Assembly: GCF_028554725.1 (NCBI RefSeq)
Contig: NC_071671.1
Span: 10,722,001 to 10,786,000 of the forward strand
Length of the DNA: 64,000 nucleotides
Direction of reading: 5' to 3'
Source: Zeugodacus cucurbitae
Lineage: Eukaryota > Arthropoda > Insecta > Diptera > Tephritidae
The notes under the pieces are model-generated. The model was not told where the DNA came from and ran no database searches. It saw only the letters and a program-made list of their open reading frames with translations. The translations under genes and the position numbers were made by a program. This document shows positions 13,613-26,500 of the stretch, piece by piece (positions within the stretch are counted from its first letter, which is position 1; every line of letters begins with the position of its first letter).

Positions 13613-15969
13613 AGTGAGCGTGATTTGAAAATCTTTTTAAACAGTAATTTAGAGAGGACTTAAATTAATGAGAACTCTCTGTACATAATGGTTGGTGTCA
13701 AGATGATACATAAATAATTGTTTAGAAAATTAGATCAAATATTCCAAATAGAGAAAATTCAGAGCTTAATAATTAAGAAGAGGCAACGTTTTTCTCTTTG
13801 GATACAATAAGTGGGTTGCAATGGATTACAGAAACACATATCATTTTGGAAAAATAAGTTTTTGTTATATAACTGTAGGTTCAATGAAGTCACATTTTAA
13901 CGATTAATTTAAACTGAAAATTTAAATACTACACTTCGACACCCAAGTACATTTAATTGAAGTTGAATGATAGTCGAGACAAATTTTAATGAAAATGTAA
14001 AAAAATGAACTAAATAGAATGAATCAAGGAACCAAGCTACTATCATATTATACATAAGCGTGTGTGAGTAGCTGCATATGTAATTATTTCTGTATTTAAA
14101 GTAAAACGCCAACTAATTGCACATTGTGGCAGCGAAGCGTAAAGATGTGGTAATGCCACTTCAAACTGCTTTTTGCAAAAAAAAAGCAAAAAAAAAAAAT
14201 AGAAAAAAGTACACACATGCATACTCACACATCACGTTGCAACTACTGAAAAGGTGCAGGCGCTGCGCTACTTAAGTTAACTCCTTTGCCTTAGTTGTTG
14301 TTGCTGTTTGCACGCTTTCATTTGCTTGTTTGTTTTTACAAGCAATTTTCCGACTTTTTAAGTTTTTTTTTCACTTTTTTTGCATTTCCTTCATTTCCTA
14401 CGGTTGCGGCTGCTGCGAAAGCGAAGCAGTTTTCAACTTAGCACAAACTAACTGAGCAGCCAAGAAATAAAAACAGTTATTTTACGCAATTTATTTTTTA
14501 GTTGCATACACTTGGGCGTTTAAGGCGTGGGTGCAAAAGTGAAATGTTTACCGCGACGCGGCAATAATACTTTATTTTAGCTTTCTTCACGCATTTGAGG
14601 CATGTGTGTGTGTGTGTGTCTTTGGAAGTGGAACTTGATTTTAAAGCAGCATTCAGTTTGTTGCTCATCAAGTGTATGCAATTTTTTCTTTATTTTTATT
14701 TCAAACATATCCTCGCGTATGCTGCACGCACTGCCGTTCATGCTACATCAGTTGGACGAGCTTGCCACTGCTGACGTCGATTCACCTTGCTTAAGCATCA
14801 ACATTGTCTTGAAAGAAGTCATACACGCATGCATAGACACGTTGATTCTAATTAATTCATACATACGTTCTTCTGCACACACACTTCATCACACAAAAGC
14901 ATATAAACATACATACATATGAACATATAAATATACACGCAGCTGTATGTGAGTTGTATGTGGAAACAGGTATTTTCACCTTCCGCATCCCGCTTTGCTT
15001 TAACAAGTATATGTTTGCACCAAAAAAACCGAAAAAAATCACTGAAATTGAAAGTAAAAAAAAGAAAAGAGAAAAAGAACGCCGCCACCGTCAGTCGTGT
15101 AGTGCGCCAAAGCCAGCGTCAGAAAAGACAAATAAAACGCATACATCAGCTATTATCACACAATAAATGTGTGCGTACATGCTTGCATACATATATGTTT
15201 TTATTTACATATGTACGTAGAAAAAAGAAATCTTACGCCATTAAGACACTGTATGCTTAGCCGTATCCTAAAGGATATCCACAGCGGCACGTAGCTGAGA
15301 TTGCAACTTTTGAATACACATAACAAGCATGTTGTTGTACTTGTGTTTTTGATTTGCGCTACATGCGGCGCGAGTCGACTTTCTTGAGGAGTATGAATTT
15401 TTCCAAAATGAAAAATATCCAAGAAAAATGGCTAAGATTTGAGGGCTGATGCGAATCTCTCTTATCGTACCATAAACTCTATTCTAAATTAATTTATCCA
15501 AGTTTAGTTAGGTTAGTTTATGTTTGAGGAACCCATTGTAGCATGGAATGATTAAGGTTATAAGAAAAAATTTACCTAAAAGTCTGAATCAATTTCTATG
15601 CGCATAAAGGTTTTTCACTTCTTCTTAGAATTATAAATCTCTCCTCAAATAACCTAAAAACAAACCGAGAAGCTGCTTAGTTGTTTAGTTTATCCAAAAT
15701 CTTTTGATATTCTAAATAGTTTTTATAGTTTTTGTTGAACAATTTTAGATGATAAAGGTCATATGAGGTCAACAAGATGAAGCTGGCGCTCATTCCTATA
15801 ATTAAACTTATTACGGTGGTGATAGTCATCTTGAAAATTATATCATTGTCCTCTCAACCATATATGAATAGTAAATTTACTTAACTGCTTTTCAGTTTAA
15901 CTCTGATTCACATTATGCTAGATCTCTATATTCTAGAAAAACATGCTTAAAGACAGAGATCTAGATGGT

Positions 15970-16095
15970 TTAGGTTAGGTTTGATGACTGTTCCCAACCG
16001 AAACACACTTAGACTATTGAGGACAGTCCTTTGTGATGCCAAAATTTAACACCTCGCTTAAATTTAAGAATCCACAAAGCGCCTAGAACCTAGAG
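15970..16095 (-). mobile_element. Possible LINE tail remnant
   Basis: The order ggttaggttt... then cacacttagact... then gtcctttgtgatgcc resembles, with many changes, the 3' end of the remnant at 12444-12540 (ggttaggtta, cacatagaacg, gtcctttgcggtacc). Probably an old copy of the same LINE tail. Confidence 0.35.
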
Positions 16096-16264
16096 ATCTA
16101 GATATGCTCGAACCAAAATTGATAGTTTAAACTTTAAGCATTTTCTTAAGGGATCATAAAAACAGAAGTGTCTTAATTTTCGCCAGTTCGTCATTCACAT
16201 CGGCTCAACAATAAACTATATTAAATAGATTCCTACGAAAACCACTTTGGAAATATGATATTAA

Positions 16265-16657
16265 CAGCATTTTTAGACAGCCAAATTAATTGATCAATTA
16301 GAATTTTTATTGAGAAACCCTTTTTTGCCTTTTATACTGCCGGCTACTCGATAACCGATCAGCTGTTATACATTTTTGTTTTTGCCTTTCATACGAAGTT
16401 GGCTGATCAGCTGATTAATATTTTTATAGCAGCGACATCTACCGTAGCTTTTTTCAATCAAAAAATTCAGCCAATCGCAGACAAAGCACATATATCGTAC
16501 GTTTTTGTCGCAGAGTTGCATTTGATTTTCAAGTCGATTAAAATTCAATTAAAAAATAATATAGATTTTCATTTTGTATAGTAAATCGATCTTAATAAGC
16601 GTTTTAATCATGCAGACGCCGGTTAATTGATCAATTAGCTCCAGTCTAAAAACGCTA
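16265..16657. mobile_element. Harbinger-like MITE, copy B
   Basis: Opposite orientation to copy A and clearly the same element (cagccaatcgcagacaaag, cagcgacatctaccgtagc). Ends CAGCATTTTTAGAC / TAGCGTTTTTAGAC in inverted orientation, flanked by TAA (16262-16264 and 16658-16660). It sits about 530 bp upstream of the lov 5'UTR acceptor. Confidence 0.65.
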
Positions 16658-17185
16658 TAAGACATGTAAGAATCCATTTTATTGTAATATATCGAAAATA
16701 ATAATTTCATATTAGAAACATTAAATCAAAACCATCACCGCATCACCGTTGTAGCGTCTCACGCAGTCGTCAATGCCGCATCGAAATTCTCACCTGTTTA
16801 GTTGCTCGGCATTTTTGTCTGTGAAATATGCGGCAGTGACAGCAAAACGAAGACATTAAAATGATATATGCCGAAACTCATTAACATATTATCACACATA
16901 GCATATGTCATGAATACTTTAAGACGTGTAGAACGCACTCACGCATGTACGTGAACTGTTAAAAAATCATGCACAAAGAGTCTTAAACAAATATACGTAG
17001 ACTCGCTGTATTTCTATGCGTTCCATATCCATCTATGTACCCCGGCGCATATCCTTAGGCATTAGACGCATTGTCTTATATTTAAATAAAGTAAAAAAAC
17101 ACATACATATAAGCTACATTTCGCATGCTTTATTAAAAAACGTAAATAAAATGCGTACTTATGTCGGCTTCTTATCTCATTGCAG

Positions 17186-17514
17186 ACACAGCGAGTGATT
17201 GGAATTCCGATTCAAAATCACGCGACAGCAGCTGACTAGACCAGACAGCAGGCATGGAAGTGCTGGGAGACAGCAAAAGTAATCTGTAAAGTAAACAGAG
17301 ACACAGCGCAAACGAAATTCAAACAAAAACATTGACAAACAACAACAACAACAAAAGCAACAACAGCAAACGAAAGCTGAAAAGAGGCTCATTAGATTTT
17401 TTTTCGCGTTGTGTGGCAGCAGCGTGTTGGTGTAACACGTCAGCCAAACACACAACAATAACTGCGGTGGATTTCATCAACGCCTCAGAAAGCATTGATT
17501 TTTCCTGTGACTGA
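17186..17514 (+). other. lov: lov 5'UTR part of first coding exon
   Basis: A good acceptor (cttatctcattgcag, ending 17185) precedes 329 bases of CA/AAC-rich DNA that runs into the lov ATG with stops in frame. This is the expected layout of a fly 5'UTR exon spliced to distant upstream leader exons. The splice itself is inferred. Confidence 0.55.
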
Positions 17515-20500
17515 ATGTTAACGGAGCCGCTGCACATGGTTAAACGTCGTAAACTGTCTTTGTCACAATCGCAAACAGCAACAGCAACAACAGCAGCGTC
17601 CATGGACAGCGCGACCGTTGCGACCACAACGCCGCCGAATACACCGCCCACACCACCGCCGCTCAACATGATGATGACCACAGCACGTAATCACAGCAGC
17701 AACAACACCAGCGTTAGCAGCGGCAACAGCAATGTTGACACCAGCAAAGACTGCAACATGGACAACACAACGTGTACTTTGATTACCGCCAGCTCAGCAC
17801 CCACGCTCACCACCACCGCAATGACCGGCTCCTTGCTGAGCACCAGCCAGCACACAGCCTCAACGAATAGCGCCACAGCAGCTGCTGTTGCGGCCGCCGC
17901 TGTTGCTGCGGTGGCGGCTGTGACCGCTGCAGGCGTCAATGCTACACCAGCAAACGCCAGCGCTAGCGCCGCAAACAGTAGCGGTGCTGTGCCCGATCAC
18001 TACAGCCTGCGTTGGAATAACCATCAAAATCATATACTGCGCGCTTTCGATGCGCTCTTGCAGACCAAGACACTGGTGGATGTGACGCTGGTGTGCGCCG
18101 AGACGAGCATACATGCGCACAAAATGGTGTTGTCCGCGTGTTCGCCCTTCTTTCAACGCGTCTTCGCCGAAACGCCGTGCAAGCATCCCGTCATTGTGCT
18201 GAAGGACTTCCAGGGCTGGGTGGTGCAAGCGATCGTTGACTTCATGTATCGCGGTGAGATCAGTGTGCCACAGGAGCGACTGCAAACCTTGATACAAGCA
18301 GGCGAGTCACTGCAGGTGCGCGGTTTGGTCGAAAGCTCGGTGCCAGAGCACACACCCACACCAGCTGCTTCGCCGGATGATTTTGGCATGATCGATACGT
18401 CGTTGATGTCGCCCGAACTGGAACGCTGCTCGAGCTTCGATGAGGAATCGCCTTCAATGGTAACAGCTGGCTCAAAAGTTATATTGCCATCGCGGCTGTT
18501 TGGCTCGTCAGCGCGTCGGGAGCGTGAACGTGAGCGCAAACGTGAACGTGCACTTGAGCGCGAATTGGAACGAGACGCCGAAAGCGATCAGGACCTGCCA
18601 CTCGATACGAGTATCAATTCAGATGTTTGTACGTCGCCTATGCCAAGACGTAAGCAGGCACGTCCACGTCGCCGCTCCGGCGATTTGTCACTCGAAATGT
18701 TGAATGAACCAGCTACGCCCGCAGCGGTGGAGAAGCCGCCACAAGCACAACCCCTGCCTTTAACACTGGATGAGAAGTTGGAGCAGGCTCATGCAGAGCA
18801 CTTAGAGGCTTTGAAAACTGTGATCAAAACTGAGCTGGCTGAACCGATGGATGAAGATGAGGGTGCTCGTCGCGATGACAGTGGCAATGGCAATGACAGT
18901 CAGATGAACAACGAAACAGACGAGAAATCCATAAATGCGTATCAGTCGAGTGAAGATCAACAGCATATTTCGCGCACGGATGAAACACTTTCACCAGCAC
19001 CATTGAATGCGTCGCTCTCCATGGACATCGAAGAGGAGGAGCAAGAAGATGAAAATGATAACGAACATGACAATGATAATGAAGTAATACCAGATGCCGA
19101 AGATATCGAAGAACTCATCAACGCCACCAATGAGTTGCGTCGCAAATCGTTATCAAATCTCTCGGACGGCCCAGAAGATCTCTGCACAACGAAGAAAGAC
19201 CAAAATGATACAAACGGCAGTCAGTCGACTAACGACGCCGATAGCAGTCCGACGAATAATAATAACAACAATAATAAACTCAACAACAACAATCGCATTG
19301 TATTGTCACTCAAAGATATAAGACAACTAAATAAACCCTCATCCTCCTCCACACCCAATTCAACGAATAGCATGCACCCTTTTGCGACGGCCAGCCTACG
19401 CGATCTGCGACTGGATCGTGCCGTCAGCTCCGCAGCGGAAAATCAATGCAAAATGGACGCACTGGAAGCACAAATGCATGCGGCCGCAGCAGCCGCGGTA
19501 GCAGCAGCAAACGGCGAGAATCCCTTTCAACATATGGAACATCAGATGGATCTGTCGCTAGCTGCCGCCGCAGCAGCCGCCGCTGTGTCACATCAACAGT
19601 CACGCGAACGTGATCAGGCATTACAGCGGGAGCAACGGGAATTGCAAGAACAGCATAATGCCTATGCGAATAGCATACTCGGGCAAATGGGTATGTCCGG
19701 CATGCCGCCTTTCGGTGGTCCCGGTGGACCAGCACCGCATGAACGTCTGGAGGAGAGTATGAATCGATTGAGCAAAGAATTTGCGCCGAGTTCACCTATG
19801 AGTCTGCCCACACACTTCAATCCACCTGATGGACCACCACATCCACCCTCTCCACTACCATTTCCGGGTATGTCTTCAGCGCTGACGCTGACGCCACCGC
19901 ACAGTGAGTACCTGATATAATATGAATATTCTATAAATAATTGAATATTTTATATATTCCAAACTTAAATTTAACAACAAATATGCCACAAAATCTGATA
20001 AAGAGAGTTCGATCAGATATACTCCAATTAACACATTTGGTGCGAGAGTAGACCCTGAGTGACCAATTTAATAATAAATTAATATTGTAACGGTCTTTAA
20101 ATTTCCCTCGGCGATTCTCTTCATATGATTTCAATCTCATCCTTCATGTTAATACTTCTACCAAACACTTGACTTCGCTTCTTCCTACTGTGAGGAGCCG
20201 CCGAAGTCAATTGACAAACATAAAGTACTTCTTATGCAACAAGTTGCATGAATGTTGATCCTTCTGCAGGACCAAGTACTTAAAGTACACATCAACTGCA
20301 TGAAAACAAGCGGAAATCCTTGATAATCAAATACGCCGACGAGCGCCTAATGTGGTGTTGAGTTGCCGCCTCGTTTCTATGCCGTTGAGCTCAACATCGT
20401 TGGCTGCTTTCTACCATATGCACATTGCCTTTCCGCAACCTGAACTCATACGCCCATATATCCACAATCAAACGCCCGTTATGCACTGCCGCAAGAAGGA

Positions 20501-23500
20501 TGTCATAAAAAATTATGCAACATCCTGTTGTATGGACGACTGCTAATGCTCCTCCGAACGTATATTAAACATACCAAACACCCACCACCTCCCCGCTAGG
20601 CGCCAAGCTCGTGCCTCATAGGCACCACAGCAAATCTTCTTCAACTTCGTTGTTGTTTCAGTGTTTTTTTCATGACATATTTGTACTTTGACAGTACGCT
20701 TGACATTTGCGTTTGCATTTGAGTGCTTAACACACTTTCTGTCAACAGTACGCGCTTTGACAAGGACTCATGCCACATACAGGACAACATGTAGCGGGTG
20801 TGGTGCCCCTAACGGTGGAGCGTTGCAGCATTGAAGTGACTTTTAATAGCCTTGCTGTTTGTTGCATGCTTCAGACGGGAATTATGCTTTAGCTCTTTGC
20901 CATAATGTTTACTTTGATGACTGCCACATGTTGCATGCATCATCCGTGTTGTGTATGGACGCCTTAGGGAGTGAAAGCACATTAATGTTGCGTTTCTTTT
21001 AACTTAACTTCTAATGTGTCAATAAGCTTAAGTAGGTGCAGCGTTCATAACAAGCTTTGTGGCAGGACTTATGTGTGCGGGTTGTCTGTATGTATGTAAG
21101 GATAAATGCATTGAAATCGAATTATTGGCAATTATGTACACTTCAGTAGAGACAAAGTGGTGGAGGTGTATGTGGTGACTGCTGGTGAAAGTACAAATTG
21201 TAAGGAAAGTGTTTTTAGGTATTACATGGATCAAGTTTACATTACATATATTGGCTTTAAATGACTTAAAAAGAAATAATTTATAAAAAAAATTATAAGG
21301 AATACATACTTTATTGTGGTATGAAACAATAATTCTTCTTGAACATTTCTCAATTGCCTCCCTTAACAATCTGAAATATATACCTCATCCCGTCGAGGAA
21401 ATAACCCTTCCATTGGAGGAGGTCTGTAATCGTCCTTTGTAGATTGTAATCCACCTTTGAAATACTTCTAAAATAATAATAATAATAGTTGACGACTTCC
21501 TTCAAGTAGTTTCAAAATCACAAAAAAATCTCTTTTAGAGAAAATCTCCGGTTTTTTTCTCGAAAAAATCGGGTGCAATTAAATTTGGCTAGTATAAAGT
21601 TCAATCTTTTGAAATAGATATAATGGATATAACGGACCGTTTTGTTGTCATGGTGGAGGGAGAAAGGGCTCCCCAAAAAATTTTTAGGAATCCAACGGAA
21701 TTCACCTTTATTAGCCGAATAGACGTCAGTTTCGAACGTCTGACTGCTATGAGAACACTTCGTAACAATCGTCCGACTACACTTCGGCCACGGTTGGATG
21801 GATCCCATCATTAAAAATAATAATAAAAAAGAGTATCAAAAATCAAAATCAAGTCTTGAACAAGGCCTTAATATATTTATCAGTAAAGAACCACTAAGAT
21901 TGGAAATTTTTCTTTGATTAGTTGCGGAATCAAATAAAACCCTTTTAGTTTTAGTCTCGAGCTTACTCTCAAGTGTGTTGATTCCATATAGAATAAGAGT
22001 TCAAGACGGAATAATCCAAAAATCTCTTGAACATATTTCAAGCACTCAGTTAGGATATGGTTTCGGTGTACAAATGATGTCTTAATGAGTTAGTATTCTA
22101 TAACTGATAATGGTATTAGAATAGTGTTGTCTCTATTGTGACAAGAGAGACACTTTTCTACTCTCACAATTTCTATGGCTACCCTTAAATGTTGTACAAC
22201 CTGACCTATGCAACAAACTCAGCATTAAGCTCAACATTACGACAGCTAATAAAGTTAATCGATTTAATTGATTATCATACATTTGTCTCAATCACGTGAC
22301 CCAACTGTCATGCACACACATATGCCGCCATAAAACCTGACAATCGTTATACAATATATGAACCTGTTCGCCCGTCTGCCAAGAACAAAGCCTCCGCGAA
22401 CAATTAGCATAGCTTTAGGCGCCAGCAACCAGCTTACGCCTTTAGCGTCTGCAGCCACTCTTAAGGAACCGTCTTGAGCAGCCGACTTGTAAACAATGGA
22501 AATTATAATTCTATTAAGATTTTACGCTCGAAGAATTCTTCTACACATGCGCTCGAAACAAATGAAGCGCTGATGATGACGGAAGTAAAAAGTGGAAAAA
22601 TGAAAAAAAAAACAGTAAAACCACGAGTGCCTAGCGCAGGATGCATTGCTGAGCAAATCTGTGCAACATTGTTGGCAAGCGACGCAAGTGTTAGGACATC
22701 GCGGCTGTGCGGATATGTGTAGTGTGCAGCAGCAAGGGCGCATAATATTGACATTCCACTGAATGATTTCATAAGACTGACTTGTGCAAATACGCGCATT
22801 TATTCTCTATATGAACTCATCCATACATATAAATGTATGGATCTTTATGTGCGTGTAGCAGAGGAACACTTGAGGAGTCGGTGCGTAAGTTTGGAGTTTG
22901 AGGAGCGAACGAGCGTAGAAACACAGTCATTCAAATGCGAAACAAAAGCTTATGAAAATCGCGTATAAATAGGCGTGACACAGGCGGCGGTGCTGGCTGG
23001 GGGAACAAATCATTGCAGACGCTTTCCGCTGAAGTGGTGCATTCATTGATGCTGAAGCATATGAATATATGAGTAGATGTGAGTTGGAAATACATGTATG
23101 AGTGCTCGAGTATGACAGGATATATGTAATAATGATAATCGTTCACATTGACGCATTGTCGAGAAGAGTGGGAAGGGAGAGCGCGTATACACTGTAGCCG
23201 CGCGCATTAAACAGCTGAAGACTTTTGTTACAACAATGCAAGAGAATTCCTTAGAAAATCGAATGATGAGCGCTTAAGCGCCAAGGATAAGCACTCATGC
23301 AATAACGGTAATCATTTTTTTACCAGGATTTTTTAGCAGTGACGGGTGCAGGCCACATTTCTTTCAAATGAATGAAAGCCGCGAAAAAAGAAAAAAAAAA
23401 ACGCCGCAAAGCGGATGACACAAAGGCAGTCACATACACACACACCCACACATGCTCTTGTAGATTAAGCCACATATACGTCGGTGTGCCTCTTGTGCGC

Positions 23501-26500
23501 AGGAAAGCGATTTGATTTTCTTACGTCACACTTAATGCGTCGCAAATAAAATCAACCAAGCAGCAGGATATGTGTGTTTGCATGCAATGCTGATTTCAAA
23601 AAAAGAAAACACAGCACAGTAGCTGGAAAAATTATGACGCTCACCTGTACGCCCGCCAAAATTCATGTTACGCCTGTGACTAACTCCACACCCCCGCTGC
23701 ATGTGTCTCCAAGATCTATTAGTTCAATGATTTCACGTTGCCGGTTGTCTCTGAAAAAGTGTATATATTCGAGTTAAGAGAGAGTAAACCGGCAAAGTGT
23801 AGGCACAGAGTGCCACCAATAACTCCTTTTCGCGCCACAAGCAAACACACACATACACTCGAACATAATATATTCAGGCAAACAAATTTGAACGCAAGCA
23901 AATAAGCGTTTTACTCCATCCATGTGTTTGCCTGTCTGTTCACTGACTGCTTACCGCACTCAAAGTCAACTTGTAAGTCAGCGCCTTCATGTATGTCTTC
24001 ATATGCCTCGTCTTATTTATGCGGTAGTTAGTGATTTTTCATACATCATAACGTATCTGTTGTGGCAAACTTACGTGCGTCGCTCCCGCTCCCCTTTCCA
24101 TATTTCCTTAAAAATTCTTACTTTTTCACATTTTAACATTTATTTTTCTACAATTCTGCCATATTAAGTTTTGCTGTAGTCCTACTGCAGTGGATTGTCG
24201 TATATGAAGGCGCATTCATAACAGCCCTGCAGGAAAAAGCTTGTGAAAAGATATTAGGAGAAATATTAATTAGACTTAGAAAGCTTCAGAGGCAAATCTG
24301 CAAAATTATTGGTTAAAAGAAAAGAAGACAGTTATTAGAAGATACTTATTAGACCTGTATATTTTATAGTTAAATCGCACTCTCTCTGCTCTCTCCTAAA
24401 TAAATACTGAATTTTTAACCCTTCTCTAGACTAGTTAGTACGTCTGGGGACAACAAAAATGTGCTTCATTTTACAATTCGATTTCTTGTCTTGGTTGTAC
24501 ATTATTCTTTCAACTCAATCTTATCATACATTGATTTAGAGACCATTTATAGTTCCTTCTCTCTCTCTCTCTCTATCTCTCTCATATCCCTCTTTATCTA
24601 TCTTAGTAGATCTGACTGCTGTCATAACTGACATTAACTAATACAATTTTCTACAGGGTCACCACAGTTCATATGCATACCATGCATGTCATACTCGCAT
24701 TGCATTGCCATATACTACTTTCGTATGTCTGTAAATATCTCTTAAGCTCCCCAAGCGGATATTATTAAAATGAATCGCGATTGCAAAAACAACAATAATA
24801 ACAAATATAAATATAAAATGTTAACGAAAACTGACGACAATTTATAAAACCTCAAAAGTTTATTGGGGCGTACATTACGTCGCATTTACTAACTGTTGTT
24901 TTGTAGTTTTATTGCACTTATTTGACATGTGTGTATAGGTTGTGTTGACGTTTCTTAACAAAAATATGTCTACTTGCTTACCTAAAGTTAAAGCATAATA
25001 TTTGTTGAAGTTTGCCGAATTATTCAAAGAGGTGCTCATACGTGCTATGTGTCTGTGGAACTGTTATGACTACCTCAGAGTTCTTGACATATGAGTGAGT
25101 GCTCGTGCAACAAGAATAAAGTTCAGTAAATGTCAATTATAAGAAAAAAGAAAAGTAATGAAAGTTTACTTCAAAATAATGGATCAAATATATCTATGTA
25201 TAAGCTTTTCCTGATTACTGGTCAAGGGAAGTGCGAACAGTCAAAATGGAGATTAAGGTAGTGATGTAAATTCTAAAATGCAGAGAAAGATCACCGATCG
25301 GTGCCTAAGGAGTAATAATTTATCCAGGAAATTAACCGAAAGCTCTGTTCAAAATTGCAGAAAACTCTTATTTCATGAAATCACATTTCCAAGTGCGGAT
25401 CGAACCAAAAAAATATCCGAAAGCTCTCACCAAAAGCTCTAATTTAATGATCTCACGACAGCTTTCACCCCATATAATATATTGAAATCCGAAATTTTCG
25501 CGACTATTTACGACGATCCGAAAGCTCTCATCGAAATCACACAAAAGCTCTAATTAATTGATCTCCCAAAAGCTTTCATACACATATGAAATACTGAACT
25601 TCGAACTTTTTTAAACTTTCCACAGAAATCACTGCCATCTTTTGATCGGCTGTGTATCTTTTTATTGTATGTTGACGAGTATGAGTTGACAAATGTGAGT
25701 GGTCTCCAATCACACACAAATCACATTACCATTTTATTCGCAGCACTTGTGAACTTCTACGATTTATGTCACTCCCTGGAATGCTACCGTTGAGTGACTG
25801 TATCGCTGAGTACGTAAATATACTCATTCTATCACAATTTATATTTTCCAAATGCACTCCCACACCCAACCGCACGCCCGCCGACAATCATATGCATCGG
25901 GTAGAGCACACATGCAAATTTGCCTTTTCCGCCGCAACGGCTACCAACTTCAACTCTGACTTTTACAAAACGCCGCAGTAGAGACAACATAAATTGAGGT
26001 GCAGGCTGCAGAAAAACTATTTCAGCTTCGCGAATTGCTGCTTTGTTGTTGTACATATCTGCGGTATGTGAGCTTTCATGAAAGCCTGTATCGGCTCACA
26101 GGCTACGCTACGAAAACAGGGGAGTTTTGTTGTATTGGTTTGGAGCTGTTGCACTTCGACTATAGGTGGTGTTCTGTAACCCATAATCAGCCCCGCAGCA
26201 GTCAGACAGCCAGCACAGCTGTTTGCACCTTCGCCGGTGCAATAAATAAATAAATGGAACCACAATTGAATTTATTTTTCAACTGTGAGTTTTTTAAAGC
26301 GTCTGTATTTCGTTGGGAGTGTGAGAATTCCGTATGAAAACATGCAATGATGCCTACAGAGGCAAAGCTTGAGTGCGTGGTATGGAATATATTTACTATA
26401 TTGGGTGAGAAACGAAAGTAGTGCTACAAAAAACAGTTCGTTTGTCAAATTAACTGCAAATGTGCTGTCAGCTGTCGTTAGTGGTATTATGACAGTTGGC

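Larger units (their letters stand above)
1..17185. other. lov upstream region, no intact gene
   Basis: No long ORF with coding character was found. 1-2300 and 5450-7500 are rich in CATA/GTAT, TG and TTG simple repeats. 6900-7260 is a GC-rich block with CTG/GCC runs. 7640-10500 is plain AT-rich DNA apart from one MITE. Recognisable inserts are listed separately: LINE copy 1, a TTAA MITE, a LINE RNase H remnant and two Harbinger-like MITEs. Confidence 0.7.

Noticed and set aside
17691..18539. Long minus-strand open frames opposite lov exon 1
   Set aside because: They mirror repeat-rich codons of the lov BTB exon and have no domain of their own.
21623..21814. 63-residue frame beginning MDITDRFVVMVEGERAP
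   Set aside because: Has an ATG and fair composition but no recognised family, no splice partner, and lies in a lov intron; could be an old element fragment, not supportable as a gene.
22812..22838. Perfect hairpin, considered as microRNA precursor
   Set aside because: Arms of 10 bases with a 4-base loop are too short.
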